This document shows, piece after piece, positions 41,609-53,590 of a stretch of 64,000 bases of DNA (its first letter is position 1; each line of letters starts with the position of its first letter). The notes beneath the pieces were generated by a model that was not told the origin of the DNA, searched no databases, and worked only from the letters and a program-made list of their open reading frames with translations. This stretch comes from Diploscapter coronatus (lineage: Eukaryota > Nematoda > Chromadorea > Rhabditida > Rhabditidae). The position numbers and the translations under genes were made by a program. The stretch covers positions 21,219,249-21,283,248 of the forward strand of contig OZ038423.1 of NCBI GenBank assembly GCA_964036155.1. Direction: 5' to 3'.

Positions 41609-42754
41609 TCATTTGTTTGCTATTGGTCGATAAATTAACTTCGCTCTGAATTTGTCGCGAATGTAATTCTTCCACCAATTTGCTGTGTCGGATATATTTA
41701 ATAAGGAGCACACGCAGACGCAAATAAGAATTACGAAGCATATTCTGGAACATAAATTATAACTTGATTGTGAATGAATTCTTACAGAACATAAATGATC
41801 CCTGAATCGTCTGTGCAACAATCAAATCTAAATTTTAATATTAGCACATTTCGATTTTGCGCTGTTCATATTTAAAAAATATCTATACGTGAATTACTGA
41901 AGGAATATTATCGATTCCTTATCACATGATTATCGATCTGTCTTGCAGAACCAAACCTGACTGAGATTCCAATAAGAACTTACCCACAGCATTGCTCTCC
42001 TGAATCACATCCGTAAACGATTTCTTTCAATTTTGTTCCATTTTCATAACGAATCTGGGATTTCGAAAACTTAAACTTAATTTTCTTTCAATTTCAATTC
42101 CTACATTTCCGAATGGATCAGATGTCGAATTGGTAACGTTGTAGATGCACACTATCGCGTGATTTTGATGTGACGAATGATAATAATGTGCTCCGTAAAA
42201 ATAATTGTGACTATAGTAGCTAAATAACCTAAGTCTTGAGAGAATATCAATAAGTTCTGATTACCTGTACGGCTGATTGGGGCTAATAACCACGTAGGTA
42301 TTTGATTTACTATCCTTCCTCAAACCTCCATCCGAATACATTTTCGTATAAAATTCTGTCGACTTTATTTCTTGAGCTGATCTGAAAGTTTTTATCAAAT
42401 GCATATTTCATTTTCTAAAGTTTTATGGAACTAGTCTATAAAAAGCATGATGCAATATTATCAATCTCGTTCGTTCATAAGTAAAATTTAAAAAGAAAAA
42501 AACTAGGAGACCTGGCTCCAGATCCTGAAGAACCAAAGTAGGTCCTTCCACCTGAGGATCGATATGAAAACCCGAATGAGCGCGACCCTCCGCCGATCGA
42601 TGCTGAAAAGGGAAAAAATTCAAATTTACCAAAAAGTGAAGAAAATCGTACATCGAGCTCCACTGAACCCTCTTCCCCCTCCTGCTCCGCCACCTCGCTT
42701 TGAAACTGCTGTCGGAAGAATTGTGAAAATTAATAGTGCAAACCGAACTTCCAT
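41609..42754 (-). CDS. CX-module type I membrane protein
   Basis: Seven exons give 227 residues: 42652-42754, 42512-42602, 42265-42381, 42105-42228, 41984-42054, 41786-41827 and 41609-41744. The signal peptide is MEVRFALLIFTILPTAVSKR. A Gly/Ser/Arg-rich stretch (SIGGGSRSFGFSYRSSGGR) follows, then an extracellular part with KVNT-like NVTNST glycosylation sites. A Cys cluster YGCDSGEQCCGFDCCTDDSG comes next, the pattern of the nematode CX module. Immediately after it is a membrane segment (IIYVLICFVILICVCVC). A basic cytosolic tail of about 30 residues ends PIANK. A CTTTCCAG acceptor lies six bases before the ATG. Function unknown. The adjacent plus-strand gene converges on it with about 250 bp between stops. 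Confidence 0.8.
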
Positions 42755-44618
42755 GATTTTCTGGAAAGGAAATAATTGAAGCTAAAGTTTTTTTTCAAAG
42801 TATACTAATATTTCTACAAGAAAAAATAGGATAATCATAAAAGTGAAAATTTCCGTTTGAATATTCCGAATCCGAAAATTCTTCCAGAATTCATATAGAA
42901 ACAACTAAAGTCTAGCAGTTGCTATGGTCGTGCAAAATCGTCTAGTCGACGAAAATGGACATTTCTCCCTTTGAAAATCGATAGTTCCATTCTTTGCCTA
43001 GCTGTATACAGCAATTTACGAACGCATGCACCGAAACACATCATTGTGCGATGGTGATGTCAAAATTACATCATTGTGAATGATGGCGAAATAGGTTACT
43101 TATTTTGTATATTGCAAGTAAGCAAAAAGCTAATTAATATATGTCCCTATTTTGTAATCAAAGCTAGACTTGTGTATATTATGGACGCACACAAAAACAC
43201 ATTCATACAGGTGAAACTAGCCTTCGGTCGGTCGCTTTGCGGCTCCCTCGTCTAGGAATCTTGCTTCGCAAAAGTGCAAAACAACAATATCAAACCAAAA
43301 CAACACTAACACTAACACCACAACTCCAGCACCAAAATAAAATGTTTAAAAAATTGGCATGAATTGCATTTGTTGCAATTCTCATTTCCATGCTCACTCT
43401 CTCACATCATCAAAATTTAGAAGTTGATAGCTCTCTCCTCCTGAAAATGATCAAATCATAAAATTAAAATAGCGATTTTCTTTACTTTTATATTTAATTT
43501 TGTATTCCGTTAATTTGCTAATTTGTATCAAATTCGAAAGTCAAAACTACAAATTACCTATTCATTGACTCACCTTGCTCATAACCCTTCATGTTTTACA
43601 TATTCAAAATTTGCATTATACGCTTCTATTTCACAAGCATCATTGGAAATATTATCAGGCTGTAAACTATACAAAAATACGAAAATAATGTAGGCCGGTC
43701 ACCTTCGGCAACCGGCTAGTGCAGAAAAGAACAGAAAACAGTAGTGATAGGCATAGAAGAGTGACAGAATAGAGAAGTCATCTTTTATCGAAAATTATCA
43801 GAAAACAATCCTTCTCATTCCACTCCAACCCGAGTGTTAATGACCTATTCATTACCAATTCTCCACCTTTTATGCATTTGGAAAGCTCTTCTAATATGCA
43901 ACTTTAATATCAGTCAGAAATTGTAGTTGAAAGTTTTCATTTCTCTCCATGTCCAGCCTCAACCCCATTGTGAGGTCAAGTTCCGATCCCGAAACTTCGG
44001 ACTGCATTTAATTATTGTGAAAGCAGTGATGAACTCTCACACCCATCAATTTTCACATACATTCAACTTAGATAAGATAGTAAAGAGAGGTGAGAGCTCA
44101 CCAGCGAAGTAGCGAATACTATCGGTAATGAACTCTCAAACGATTTGCAAATTTCGATGTCAAAATTAGCATATTATAGTTTTTGAGCCAAAAATACCCA
44201 AAAATTAGATCAAAAGTTTTCGAAAAAGTTACGTTACACAGGATACAACTGAAACCTAGCGAATGATATATCATACATGGATGTATGATAGGCAGGCGGT
44301 TAGAAATAAGCCTGAACACACAGACAGACACATTTTATTTTAAAAAATACTGAAGAAGGTGATGAGTATCGTTTAACTAGAAGCTAGAATGAATACTCAC
44401 GAATAATGCATATGATATTTTTAAATTGAAATAGGGAAAGTTTTTAAAAATACTTCTAATGTTTAATCGTTATTCATTTATGAGGAAATCGCAATATTTT
44501 CCAAACTTTAAGCAAATACAATTTGGGAATATAAATATATTTATTGAAGGCCTAATAATTATTATAATTAGGTAATCTTGTCTGATTGTGAGATTTATGT
44601 GCATGCAGATTTTATGAA
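42755..44618. other. Intergenic, no gene seen
   Basis: Contains a small GC-rich hairpin-like stretch CCGGTCACCTTCGGCAACCGG near 43695 and a CTTCGGTCGGTCGCTTTGCGG stretch near 43218. No exon was recognised. Confidence 0.4.
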
Positions 44619-45537
44619 TCAAAGTCGCTGCACAGATCCTCCAAATACTGTATCCGTGCGATTTTTAGTCCAACCTACTGCGAATTTCATGTCAGCGTCA
44701 TTAGCTCTCGACCACTCAATGAACTGACTTGCACAAGTATTCTGTAAACTTGAGTTTTACACTAATTTTGCTGCACATTTATTATCATTTCAATGTATGT
44801 ATGTATGCATATCCTCAATTCGACATACATATGCGCATTATATAGCTCCAAATTCATACCGCAGCCCCTTTACCAACAGTTTTCTCTGTAATTTCCAAAA
44901 ATGAGTTAAACATTGGGGCCATGTAGACTGATAAATCGCCCTTATTTTGAGTTTCCAATTCTGTATATTGTTTGTTCATCTAAAACTGTTCGATTTAAGG
45001 AATGAGTTATTTGGATGCAACTTGAGTGGGATTACTTCATTTGCAATGTCGTTGCCTACAGCCGTTACGAAAATTTCATTAAGTTCACTAATAAAATCCC
45101 TCATGAATTGTCTGAATCTGCATAGATTGTCGCATACAGGTTTTACTGCCGTCCTTTTATCAGGATTAGTTAGACCATTTACAAACTAAAATCAGCTTCG
45201 AGTTGAAATATGATGAAAAATATTAGGCCTACATTGTTGCATTTCTTTTTATCGCATTCACTGTCTGTACAATAATTAAATTTGGTCATGAACTGAAATG
45301 GGAATATAAACCATAAAGATTGCGATGCTAAAGAACACAAACTGTTTTTATTTTATCCTTTGATAGGCCAGTTGGTGCGAATTGGCGCTGAGCAACTGCA
45401 TTATGAACAGGCATCAGCTAAACAATTTGATTTTTAGTTTAAAATTTTCGATGATTAACATGACTTACTTTGATAACACTTTGACATTCGCCATGAATTA
45501 TAAGACAGAAGACAGCCAATGATAGTAACACAACCAT
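44619..45537 (-). CDS. Small secreted protein, unknown family
   Basis: Six exons give 198 residues: 45469-45537, 45343-45417, 45233-45292, 45036-45185, 44860-44979 and 44619-44741. The signal peptide is MVVLLSLAVFCLIIHGEC. The mature chain has paired cysteines (YCTDSEC, VCDNLC, NTC) and helical stretches (FRQFMRDFISELNEIF). It ends AVGWTKNRTDTVFGGSVQRL, with an NRT glycosylation site. Every junction is in phase. I do not recognise the family. The length and layout (signal, six exons, about 180 mature residues) resemble the helical family next door, but no sequence match is obvious. Confidence 0.7.
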
Positions 45538-47662
45538 TGACACAATTTAAATAGTGTCACGTATGAAATAATGTATTGCGTAAATTGTCTCTTATATAGA
45601 CATATATTTCGTTCTTGAATCCTTTAATCCAAATATTGATATTGATTATGGCGCAGGCATTTCAACGCTCGCAACCACAAATCATAAATACACTATAGCT
45701 GCGTCGTTTGCTACATAATAAACGTATTATCTTGTTTCACTACTGCGTCTGCTAAATGAAAAATGAAATGTGTAATCCATTTGCTACTCTAAATACTACG
45801 GAAGATTATAGTCTGTCACAAAATATTAATCGGCCTAATTTGAAGAATGTTACTCAACGTTGACTCAAATCATTCACATCTATTGAAATAAAAGGGATAT
45901 TTCGGTAGTTCAGTGGTGAATAGGTGGATTGGGACAGCAGAGAATTTATTGGAACCTCAAACTTGGGTAATTAAACCTTTTAAAGTAAAAAATAAAAAGT
46001 GGAAATCGATGAAAGGCTGATCACCTCTTTCTTGCTGTGACTGTAATGCCGCAGTGAGGGGATAAAGAGCAAGATAAAAGGTGAAATAGTAAAAGAGAAA
46101 ATGTTATAAAAGCGTCTTATCTTGCTCTTCTCTGAGAAGGAGGGATAAATGACAGAAGCTCAAATATAATGATTCCGGCTTCTGCCCTTTATAATCGATT
46201 TTATTGACACCTTTCATAACTGACAGCTAGCTCATTAAAATATTGTATTTTCGTTTCTTGTTATCATCTCTAAATCATTAGCATAATTGGTTATAGAAAA
46301 TATAAAATAAACGAAATTTACATTTGCATAATTATTGGGCAATTTGGACAAGTAGTATGATGGTAAGGTAGAGGCCAACGAAATAGTAAAGGGTTGGGTA
46401 GGGCAAGAAATTCTATCCCGTGCTATTTTGTGGACCACTACATACTGTCATGCTACTTTTCCAGGTCGCCAATTATTGCATCAATTGATAGAAACTATGG
46501 GAAGATTCGGTTAAGAGAAAAATTCTATTAATGAGCAATTCAAATATGTTCCAAGATACGTTCGTCACTTATTATTGTTTTACTTTCAGCAAGCGATTAC
46601 TTTTCACTACATCCAATTGTGCAGTTTTGAGTATGTGTAGAGCTGCTTATGGTTTTGTAGACACACAATGATCACTTATCAATAGCACATTTATAATGTA
46701 TGCATAGTACTGTGTCTACTAATAATGAAAAACTTATTTATATTGCAATTACCATGAATATAGGCAGGTGATTGATAGCAAGAAATGTATATCGTTGAGT
46801 ACTTAATGCACTCAAAACTATACACACAAGCATATGAAAAATTGCAGCTTCATAATAGACATCGTACACATAAATTCTTTATATATATACCGTATTTTCT
46901 AACAGAAGTCTCGTCGAGTTTCTTAAACTAGTCATTACCCAACTCAAATCATCTTGAAAAGTGTCTTATCATGTTCTTCAGAGTATTTAGAACGCATACT
47001 TACTTTTGATTTCAAGTTGTTTCGATGTTTAGATGAAGGGTTATATGACGGTTTGAAAAGTGCTAATTTTTCGATTTTTGCAAACTTGAAAAAACAGAAT
47101 CCCCGAGGCTTCTATTAGAGAAAATACGGTAAATTAGTCTTACTTAATATTTTTATTTGATGGCATGCATTTTTGTAGTAAACAGCATCGAATTAGTACA
47201 CGCATTTAGCTTAGAATATTATTGTACTATAAAATAAATAGCTAGGTTGGATGATTTTACTGATGAATTCTTTTATATTTATGCTAAGAGTTAATGAAAA
47301 CATTTTAGTTTTCATTCACATCTGATCCAATATGCTTTAAAGTTTTCAATTTATTACGGAATATCTCTAAGAATTCACGAATATCCTTCGGATTTAGTCT
47401 ACTTCTATTTTCTTGAGAAAGTGAACAATGCTCAAAAGTCTATTCTTGTTTGATAAGGCAACCTGGAAAATTAGTAACGGACGAAATAGTATGGAAAAGA
47501 TTTGTTGTCCAACCCTACCCTTCCTTCACACCATTCTATTTCATCAACGATTTATAAAATCATTTCTTTATATTAACGTAGTCGTGCCATGAAAAGCGCT
47601 CTAATTATGACTAAATAGTTTCATTAATTTATTTTTATTGGTATCACATTGATAGTTTCAGA
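45538..47662. other. Intergenic with two short foldback elements
   Basis: Two CGAAATAGTA-type elements are seen. One is at about 46379-46433 (ACGAAATAGTAAAGGG with CCCGTGCTATTTTGTG), the other at about 47483-47552 (GACGAAATAGTATGG with ATTCTATTTCATC). No exon was recognised. The acceptor GTTTCAG before the receptor ATG lies at the right edge. Confidence 0.45.
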
Positions 47663-50655
47663 ATGCAGGACACGATGATTGGTGGAAACTTGTCACTCGA
47701 GGAAAAAGTTAACTATACTATTGAAAATTCAATGGGTATTGAGGAATTGTTATTTATATTTCCAACTGTTTCATACCAACAACATAACTCTCAAGTTTTA
47801 AGATTTATAAAATTCAATATTTTAGAAATCAACATATTCAATCTAAATGTTCTAAGTCTGTCAAATTTTCTCCTAAATACCTGTATGGTATTCATTCCGC
47901 TTAGTTTAAATGTTCTGCTCTCATATTCGGTGAACGTCTTGGGCGAAACTTCTAATGTAAGTTTTTCCTTGAAAATGCTTGATTTGACCAGACTTTTACG
48001 TTCAAGATATGTTTAGACACCATACGGGCCAATTTTATTTCATATGCGGCGTCTGACAAACGCTTTTTGTCTAATGTGGATAATAAACTTTTCGACTATT
48101 CTATGGGATATTGCATACAAAATATTCAATTTATATGGTATCGCTACCGCGCAAAAACTGGTCATTGGGAATGAGAGATAGGCTAAAGAAAACATACAGT
48201 TCTACGCTAACTCTCTTCATTAGCTATACTGTTTCTCCGGAAAATTAGAAAATCGCTACTCGAACATAGCTCTCTACGTGACGAATGATCAGTTTATCGC
48301 GCGTCAAGAATATGTATTTGAATATATTTGCAGGTCAGGCGTGTACGAAAATTTTCTTTCTCGGCGATTTTTGACATTTTCCATTTCGTTTCCGTGTTTC
48401 GAAATTTAGAAAAATTTTCTATTTCCGTTTTGGTTTTCGAAATTTAGAATTTTACTCTCGTACACTCCTGTTATTGATGCTAAAAAAAATTGTAAAATGT
48501 AGCCTCTACAAAGATGCGAATTTCATATACATATTTTAGTCGAACCAGACTCGTTATTGTTATTTATCATAAAAATTGTGATTTATACACTAAATAACTT
48601 ATTCGCATGTATGATAACGACATTCTGCCCGGCAATGAGCAGCATTCTATCGGTCTTCACTATTTTGCTTGTAGTTCAAAGATTCGCATTAATTTACAAT
48701 CGAACGAGTCTTGCGAAGAGAATCCTCGGGTAAGAAATTTGATGATATTTGAGAGTTTACATGAATAATTTCTAACGCAGAAGTTACTCATCACTTATAA
48801 ATTATTTTAGCAAACAATTGATCAGGACAATTATATATATTTATATCATATGCAATTTATGGAATATTATAGTATTCATGATAATTTTAGATCCATCACT
48901 TTCAAGTTATAGTTTAATAAGAATCTTATATCATATAAATAGGGTAATTTATTGACAAATTATGTCTTTAATCGATTTAATTATTATTAGCTATGTATGC
49001 ATAAAAAGCAGCAAGCAACATAATGCATGTGGTTGAATATCGTCATTTAACATCTATTTACTACTTAGAAGGCGCAAGCGAGTATTTGAAATGCGTTGAT
49101 TGATTTGTGAGGCCTGTTTCATTAGAGAGAGCTACTTTTTTTTTAAGACTCTGACGCTTTTTACCCTTTTCGAATTGAACTATACCTTGTTATTTATGAG
49201 ATGAACGTTGTCTAGCAGGAAGAATAGAGACGCTGATGCGAACCGCGAGTGAAAATAGTGTGAGAAGAGAAGAGAGCGCGGTGAGGACGCAGACAGAGAA
49301 GGAGGGAAAACCTCGCATCGACGTTAGAGCCCAGAGAAAGAGGCAACGTTCATCTCATGGACAATAGAGAATAGAGAATAGAGAGAACAGAGAGAGAGCA
49401 AAGATCCCACACGGTTACTATTTCACTATTTGCTCCGCCCATATTCGGTCAATTTCGCCTGAAATCGATAGCACTTAAATGAGTATTTGGTTATTTGTAA
49501 CTAATTAAAATTTTTCAAACGAATATCATTCCAAGTTGAACCAATTTTCCTTATCTCGTAATACATGCTTCTATTAAAAAGGTAACACAATTTAAGGTAT
49601 TTCATCCATTGCTAGATTTAACTACATTTATTTCGACCTTGTTTTATTTTGCACTCTACAAGAAACTCCAGAGAATATCAAGCATTGCTAATGCGAATTT
49701 TACGGCTGAAAATCGTCGAGTTTTGTATCAGATAGCAGTATTCTTCGTTCATCATGTAATGTTACCGATTAATTTGCCAATATTAACAAGTTATTTTATT
49801 CCCCATTTTAGGTTATTATAATATCAATGACAATCAGTCTAATGTTTGGGTTCCCAGACCAATTTGCTAGGGGATATGATATTCCTGGTAAATATGTTTT
49901 AATTCATGGCTATCATCGAACTTTCGACTCATTTCTCTGGTGTATTAGTCTGCCGCTGTCATTCATCCTTGGCTCCCCTGCTAGAAGAGAGGCCATTAGA
50001 CAATTCTTCAGTCAAAAGTTAGTATGGCTTGATACATTCAACATGTAGATTAATAGTGAAAGAGGATTTTATAGGCGTGGTTTCATCCCTTCGCTTTTGT
50101 GGGGGAGATAGAAGAACCAGCAACGAGCATTCTTTCTTCTTCCTCGCAAAAACGAAAGAAGAAAGTCACGCCTATAAATCCTCCTCCACCTTTAATCTCC
50201 ATAGTGAATGCGCAAAACCATAGTGTTCGTGTTTGCAAACAGAGTTCGTCTACAGAGAGTTGCAATCTGCATTAGCTACAGTAGATTAAAAAATACAATA
50301 GCAAGCTCACTAAGTGTCGCAAGTTCACGGGAAAATGAAGAAGCAGGAAAACCAAATCTAGGGTAAAAGATAGGATAAAATAGAGAAGTGGAGATGTAGG
50401 CGGAAGTCACTTATCATGATGAACTAACAATAAGTCTACGCGTTCGTTTATGGTATTCGATATGAGATCAAATAAAACAGCCGCATTTCACGTGAAAATT
50501 GCGACATGTAGACTAATTTTTGTGTAATCATTAAATCAAGATTTCGAAAATTAAATACTTTCAGATATAAAAGACTGCTGAGATCATCGAAAACTGGAGT
50601 TAGCATAAGTATCGCTACTAGAGAAAGCAGAACAATTCGTACTCAGACAAACTAA
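47663..50655 (+). CDS. Serpentine 7TM chemoreceptor-like GPCR
   Basis: Nematode-type chemosensory G-protein-coupled receptor. Seven exons give 413 residues: 47663-47956, 47992-48160, 48540-48729, 48811-48943, 49597-49755, 49812-50017 and 50565-50655. The N-terminus has NLS and NYT glycosylation sites. Hydrophobic segments include FLLNTCMVFIPLSLNVLLSY, SSILSVFTILLVVQRFALIY (TM3 with a QRF in the DRY position), LWNIIVFMIILD, FISTLFYFALYKKL and ISMTISLMFGF. TM7 is LWCISLPLSFILGSPARREA, with a charged tail. This recalls the Srx/Srxa group, but I cannot fix the family. The first intron is only 35 nt, so that junction is the weakest. Intron 4 and the last intron carry MITE-like insertions. Confidence 0.75.
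48336..48470. repeat. MITE-like element with CAGGNGTGTACGA ends
   Basis: A 135-bp foldback in a receptor intron. The left arm is CAGGCGTGTACGA and the complement of the right arm is CAGGAGTGTACGA; 12 of 13 match. The interior repeats TTTCGAAATTTAGAA-type blocks. It is related to 26868-26957. Confidence 0.65.
49196..49358. repeat. MITE-like element with ATGAGATGAACGTTG ends
   Basis: A 163-bp segment bounded by perfect 15-bp inverted arms ATGAGATGAACGTTG (49196-49210) and CAACGTTCATCTCAT (49344-49358). The interior is GA-rich and unlike the surrounding intron. It lies in the receptor gene between exons 4 and 5. Confidence 0.7.
50048..50197. repeat. MITE-like element with GGATTTATAGGCGTG arms
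   Basis: A 150-bp foldback with arms of about 31 bp. The left arm begins GATTAATAGTGAAAGAGG and runs to TATAGGCGTG. The complement of the right arm begins GATTAAAGGTGGAGGAGG and runs to TATAGGCGTG. It lies in the last intron of the receptor gene. Confidence 0.7.
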
Positions 50656-51113
50656 TGAGATTTTTCTAAACATTTGCTCTATTTCGATCAATTCAATTAT
50701 TAGTTAAATATAAATGGCATGACATTATATTTTGTTAATAAATGTTTCTATCGATTCAGAAATAATGACTTTTTGTACCCTATTTATCGTAGTAACATCG
50801 CAGTGCTGTGATCATAAAATGCGTGCTCATCGATATTTTGCAATGCATGCTGCGAAAATAATATTATAGTTTACTACAGATGTACTTCGTTTCATTTCGT
50901 TTTTCTCTGCAATGCATATTAACTGAAATTACTATTTTAAGACTCTAATTTAAATTCAAGCTTTGCATAGAATACAATTTTCAATTAGTTATGCATTAGT
51001 CTGGAAATTCACCTATGGTTTTAAATAAATTTTAAAGCAGGCCAAAACAGGAGCAAATTTAAATTTAAATTCATACATTATTTTTCGCAGCGACTGGCAA
51101 ACTTTAAGAGTGA

Positions 51114-51664
51114 ATGTCAGGAAAAACCAAAGTCTTAGCAAAGGGGTGTTTCCAGGGGTCCGTCGATTTGGCTGATTTCTACATATATTGTTGGGTTAGC
51201 AATGGAGCGCGTTTGCAGATCTCAGCACTGACTAATAAAAAGACTAGTTACTTTTGTCGGTTATCTTTTACACATGGTGAGCACATATCTGTATGTCAGG
51301 CGAAACATCCAATCAAGTCATTTGTGATGGTTGCATATATCTGGAACGATCATAAAATAGTCTTCTTATCATTGTATTCAACAGTGACATTTTGCTGAAT
51401 TCATCCAAAATTGATGTTATTAACGTTTTAAAATTATATTCTGTGCTAAACCAAATATCGAGAAAAACTAATTTCAATAACTCGGTTGTTATCAGACTAT
51501 GTATCATCAACGCGAATGAAGGTTATGAACAATCACCTAGCTTTCAAATAACTCATTTTGAAATTCAACAGCTTTTCAGCAGCAATAGAAATGATATCAT
51601 AACGTTAATATCATGGAAAATACTTGTGATACGAGATGCACATTTACGTTGTTTATATTTATAA
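51114..51664 (+). other. Possible gene fragment, two overlapping open frames
   Basis: An ATG frame 51114-51398 (94 codons, MSGKTKVLAKGCFQGSVDLA and on) overlaps a second frame. The second runs from about 51370 to 51664 (NSSKIDVINVLKLYSVLNQI and on). Neither matches a family I know. They could be one exon pair joined by a donor GTGAGC at 51278, or decayed sequence. The position just upstream of the F-box/Kelch copy suggests an F-box-associated remnant, but this is a guess. Confidence 0.2.
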
Positions 51665-51864
51665 CCGATAAGTAAATACACGGGTAGTTTTATTTCAGCA
51701 TGCATCTTCAAATCTTAGGGTTCTTAAATGATAAACCATGTCTAGGAACCGATTTTTAGCCTGATAAAAACTGCGAAACATCAATTTAGTAGTTTCATTT
51801 TCTTTCTTCAGTGATCAATTTCAAACTCATTAATTGCAGACTTTCTCATTCAATCAGCTCTTTT

Positions 51865-53305
51865 ACTATTTCCATTTTTATTGTTCAGGTCTCTTAGCAA
51901 AGATGTTAGCCAATTTACCAGTCGAAATGATATTGCTGATCTGCGAATATCCCGAATTCAAAGACCTGGGTCAATTGGCCTGGACTAACAGTCGAATGAT
52001 GCGAATAATCAAGAAATATCTGCCGATGGCGCTCGAGAGGAACATTTTATTCTATTGTAGGAAAATATTTCTTGTATGAACGAAAATGAATTTTAGTATT
52101 TAGTACCTTATAAAGAAGGTAATATCGAAGAAGGAAGAATTTGTCTGTTTGATTCGTACACTAATTCTGTTAAGCAGATTTCGAACTTTACTAATTATTT
52201 ATGGCCATGGCAAGTTACAACCACAAAAGATAAGGTAGATTAGCTTATTTGGCATTGCCAATTTTATAATTTTAGATTTTTGCAATTGAATCTTACAAAA
52301 AATCGTTTGAAATTTTCGATCGGAATACTCGACAAATTTCAAGAGGCCTGTTCAACAAATCCATGAATGATCGATTCAAAGAATTTTATAGGTCCAGATC
52401 CTCCTGAATGGCGTGAATGTGCATCTGTGGCTTATTTTAAAGACAAATTGTGTTATTTGGGTGGAAAGGGTCCTAAAACAAGGGAAAATACGAATCGAGT
52501 TGATGTAAGAAGAGCGATGAAAGTTCATGAAATAGTTTATTCAGCTTTTAATAGATGGAAAATGGGAAACAGGACCTACATTTCCTCTTCCAATTAGTTG
52601 GGCTCGAACAATAACATGCGATGAAATCTTATACGGTCAGATTATGGCATATTCATTATTGTAATTATGAATATTCAGTTATTTATGATAAAAAGATATA
52701 TCGACTATCAGATGATGAACAGGAATGGATTGAAATTGGAGAAATTCTAGAAGAACGAGATTTTTTTGGAGTTGCATCGCTAAATGGAAGAGTTTTTATA
52801 ACTGGAGGATACTGGTTGTTAATTTTGTATGATAAATAATGTATCATTATATATTTAGTGATTATGATTATGATGTATCAGAACTCTGTCTGTGTTTCGA
52901 CCCCTCAGCTCCAGTTGATAGTCGAACTTCTCGAATCGCTGATATGTATTATGGAAGAGAGAAGCATTCGCTCATTGCCGCTAACAGGAAATTATATGCA
53001 ATTGGAGGGTGAGCTGAGACTTTGCATACCTTTATACGAAATATTTGTTAACTTAGAATTCAAGAAGATGTTTTCGAATTTTTAAATTCGATCGAGGAAT
53101 ACGATCCACAAACGAATAAATGGCGCGAAGTCGGAGAATTACTATAAAATAAATTTCGATTATAGCAATCTCAGATTTCATATAGAAAGTTTATTCAATA
53201 AAATGTTAACTAATAATTTAACTTCAATGCACATGATACAGATAATTCTCGAAGACATCCAAAAGAGATGAGGGAAAATTACAACTGAAATAAATATTCC
53301 TTTTA
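51865..53305 (+). repeat. Inverted segmental duplication, copy B
   Basis: Counterpart of 9037-10775 in opposite orientation. The 3' shared block (53221-53300, CAATGCACATGATAC to GAAATAAATATTC) shows that the duplicate includes non-coding flank, so it arose at the DNA level and not by retroposition. All seven introns are kept. Confidence 0.85.
51903..53147 (+). CDS. F-box/Kelch-repeat protein, copy B
   Basis: Paralog of the gene at 9408-10718. Eight exons give 311 residues if spliced like copy A: 51903-52056, 52104-52234, 52276-52345, 52392-52504, 52545-52635, 52679-52814, 52859-53008 and 53057-53147. The F-box starts MLANLPVEMILLICEYPEFK. Kelch strands include LCYLGG, GRVFITGGY and KLYAIGG. 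Relative to copy A, exon 4 is 21 nt longer, exon 6 is 9 nt shorter and exon 7 is 9 nt longer. The C-terminus is shortened by 27 residues, ending VGELL. All changes keep frame, which argues for selection. The third intron starts GC (GAG/GCCTGT) where copy A has GT; if it is not spliced, the frame meets a stop soon after. The gene may therefore be functional with a GC-AG intron or newly disabled. Confidence 0.7.
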
Positions 53306-53590
53306 ATCAGGGCTGTATGAACTTCGAATTGCCTGGAAATTAGTTAAAGCTCGATTTTGTCTTTCTTTTTCCATGATTTCTTGCTTTCTCCCATGGCTCT
53401 GCTTATGCTAATTTCCTGGGTGAGATTGCGAATTCTCTGACACCCGGCCGTTTCCATAGCGACTGTTGCGCAGTCCATTGCATCGACTTCTTTCTCTCTT
53501 CTCCTTTCGTCCATCAAATTGGTCACTTTCATCCATTCTATGCTCAATTCAGTCTCTTTCGACATGAAAATCTAACATTTTCTGCCAAAA

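Noticed and set aside
47957..48016. Read-through end of the receptor's first exon (VSFSLKMLDLTRLL, then stop).
   Set aside because: A GTAAGT donor lies at 47957, and splicing to 47992 continues the receptor frame with the right phase.
52241..52243. Apparent nonsense codon TAG making F-box/Kelch copy B a pseudogene.
   Set aside because: It lies within a short intron (52235-52275). Copy A splices the same intron, and both continue as IFAIESYKKSFEIFDRN.
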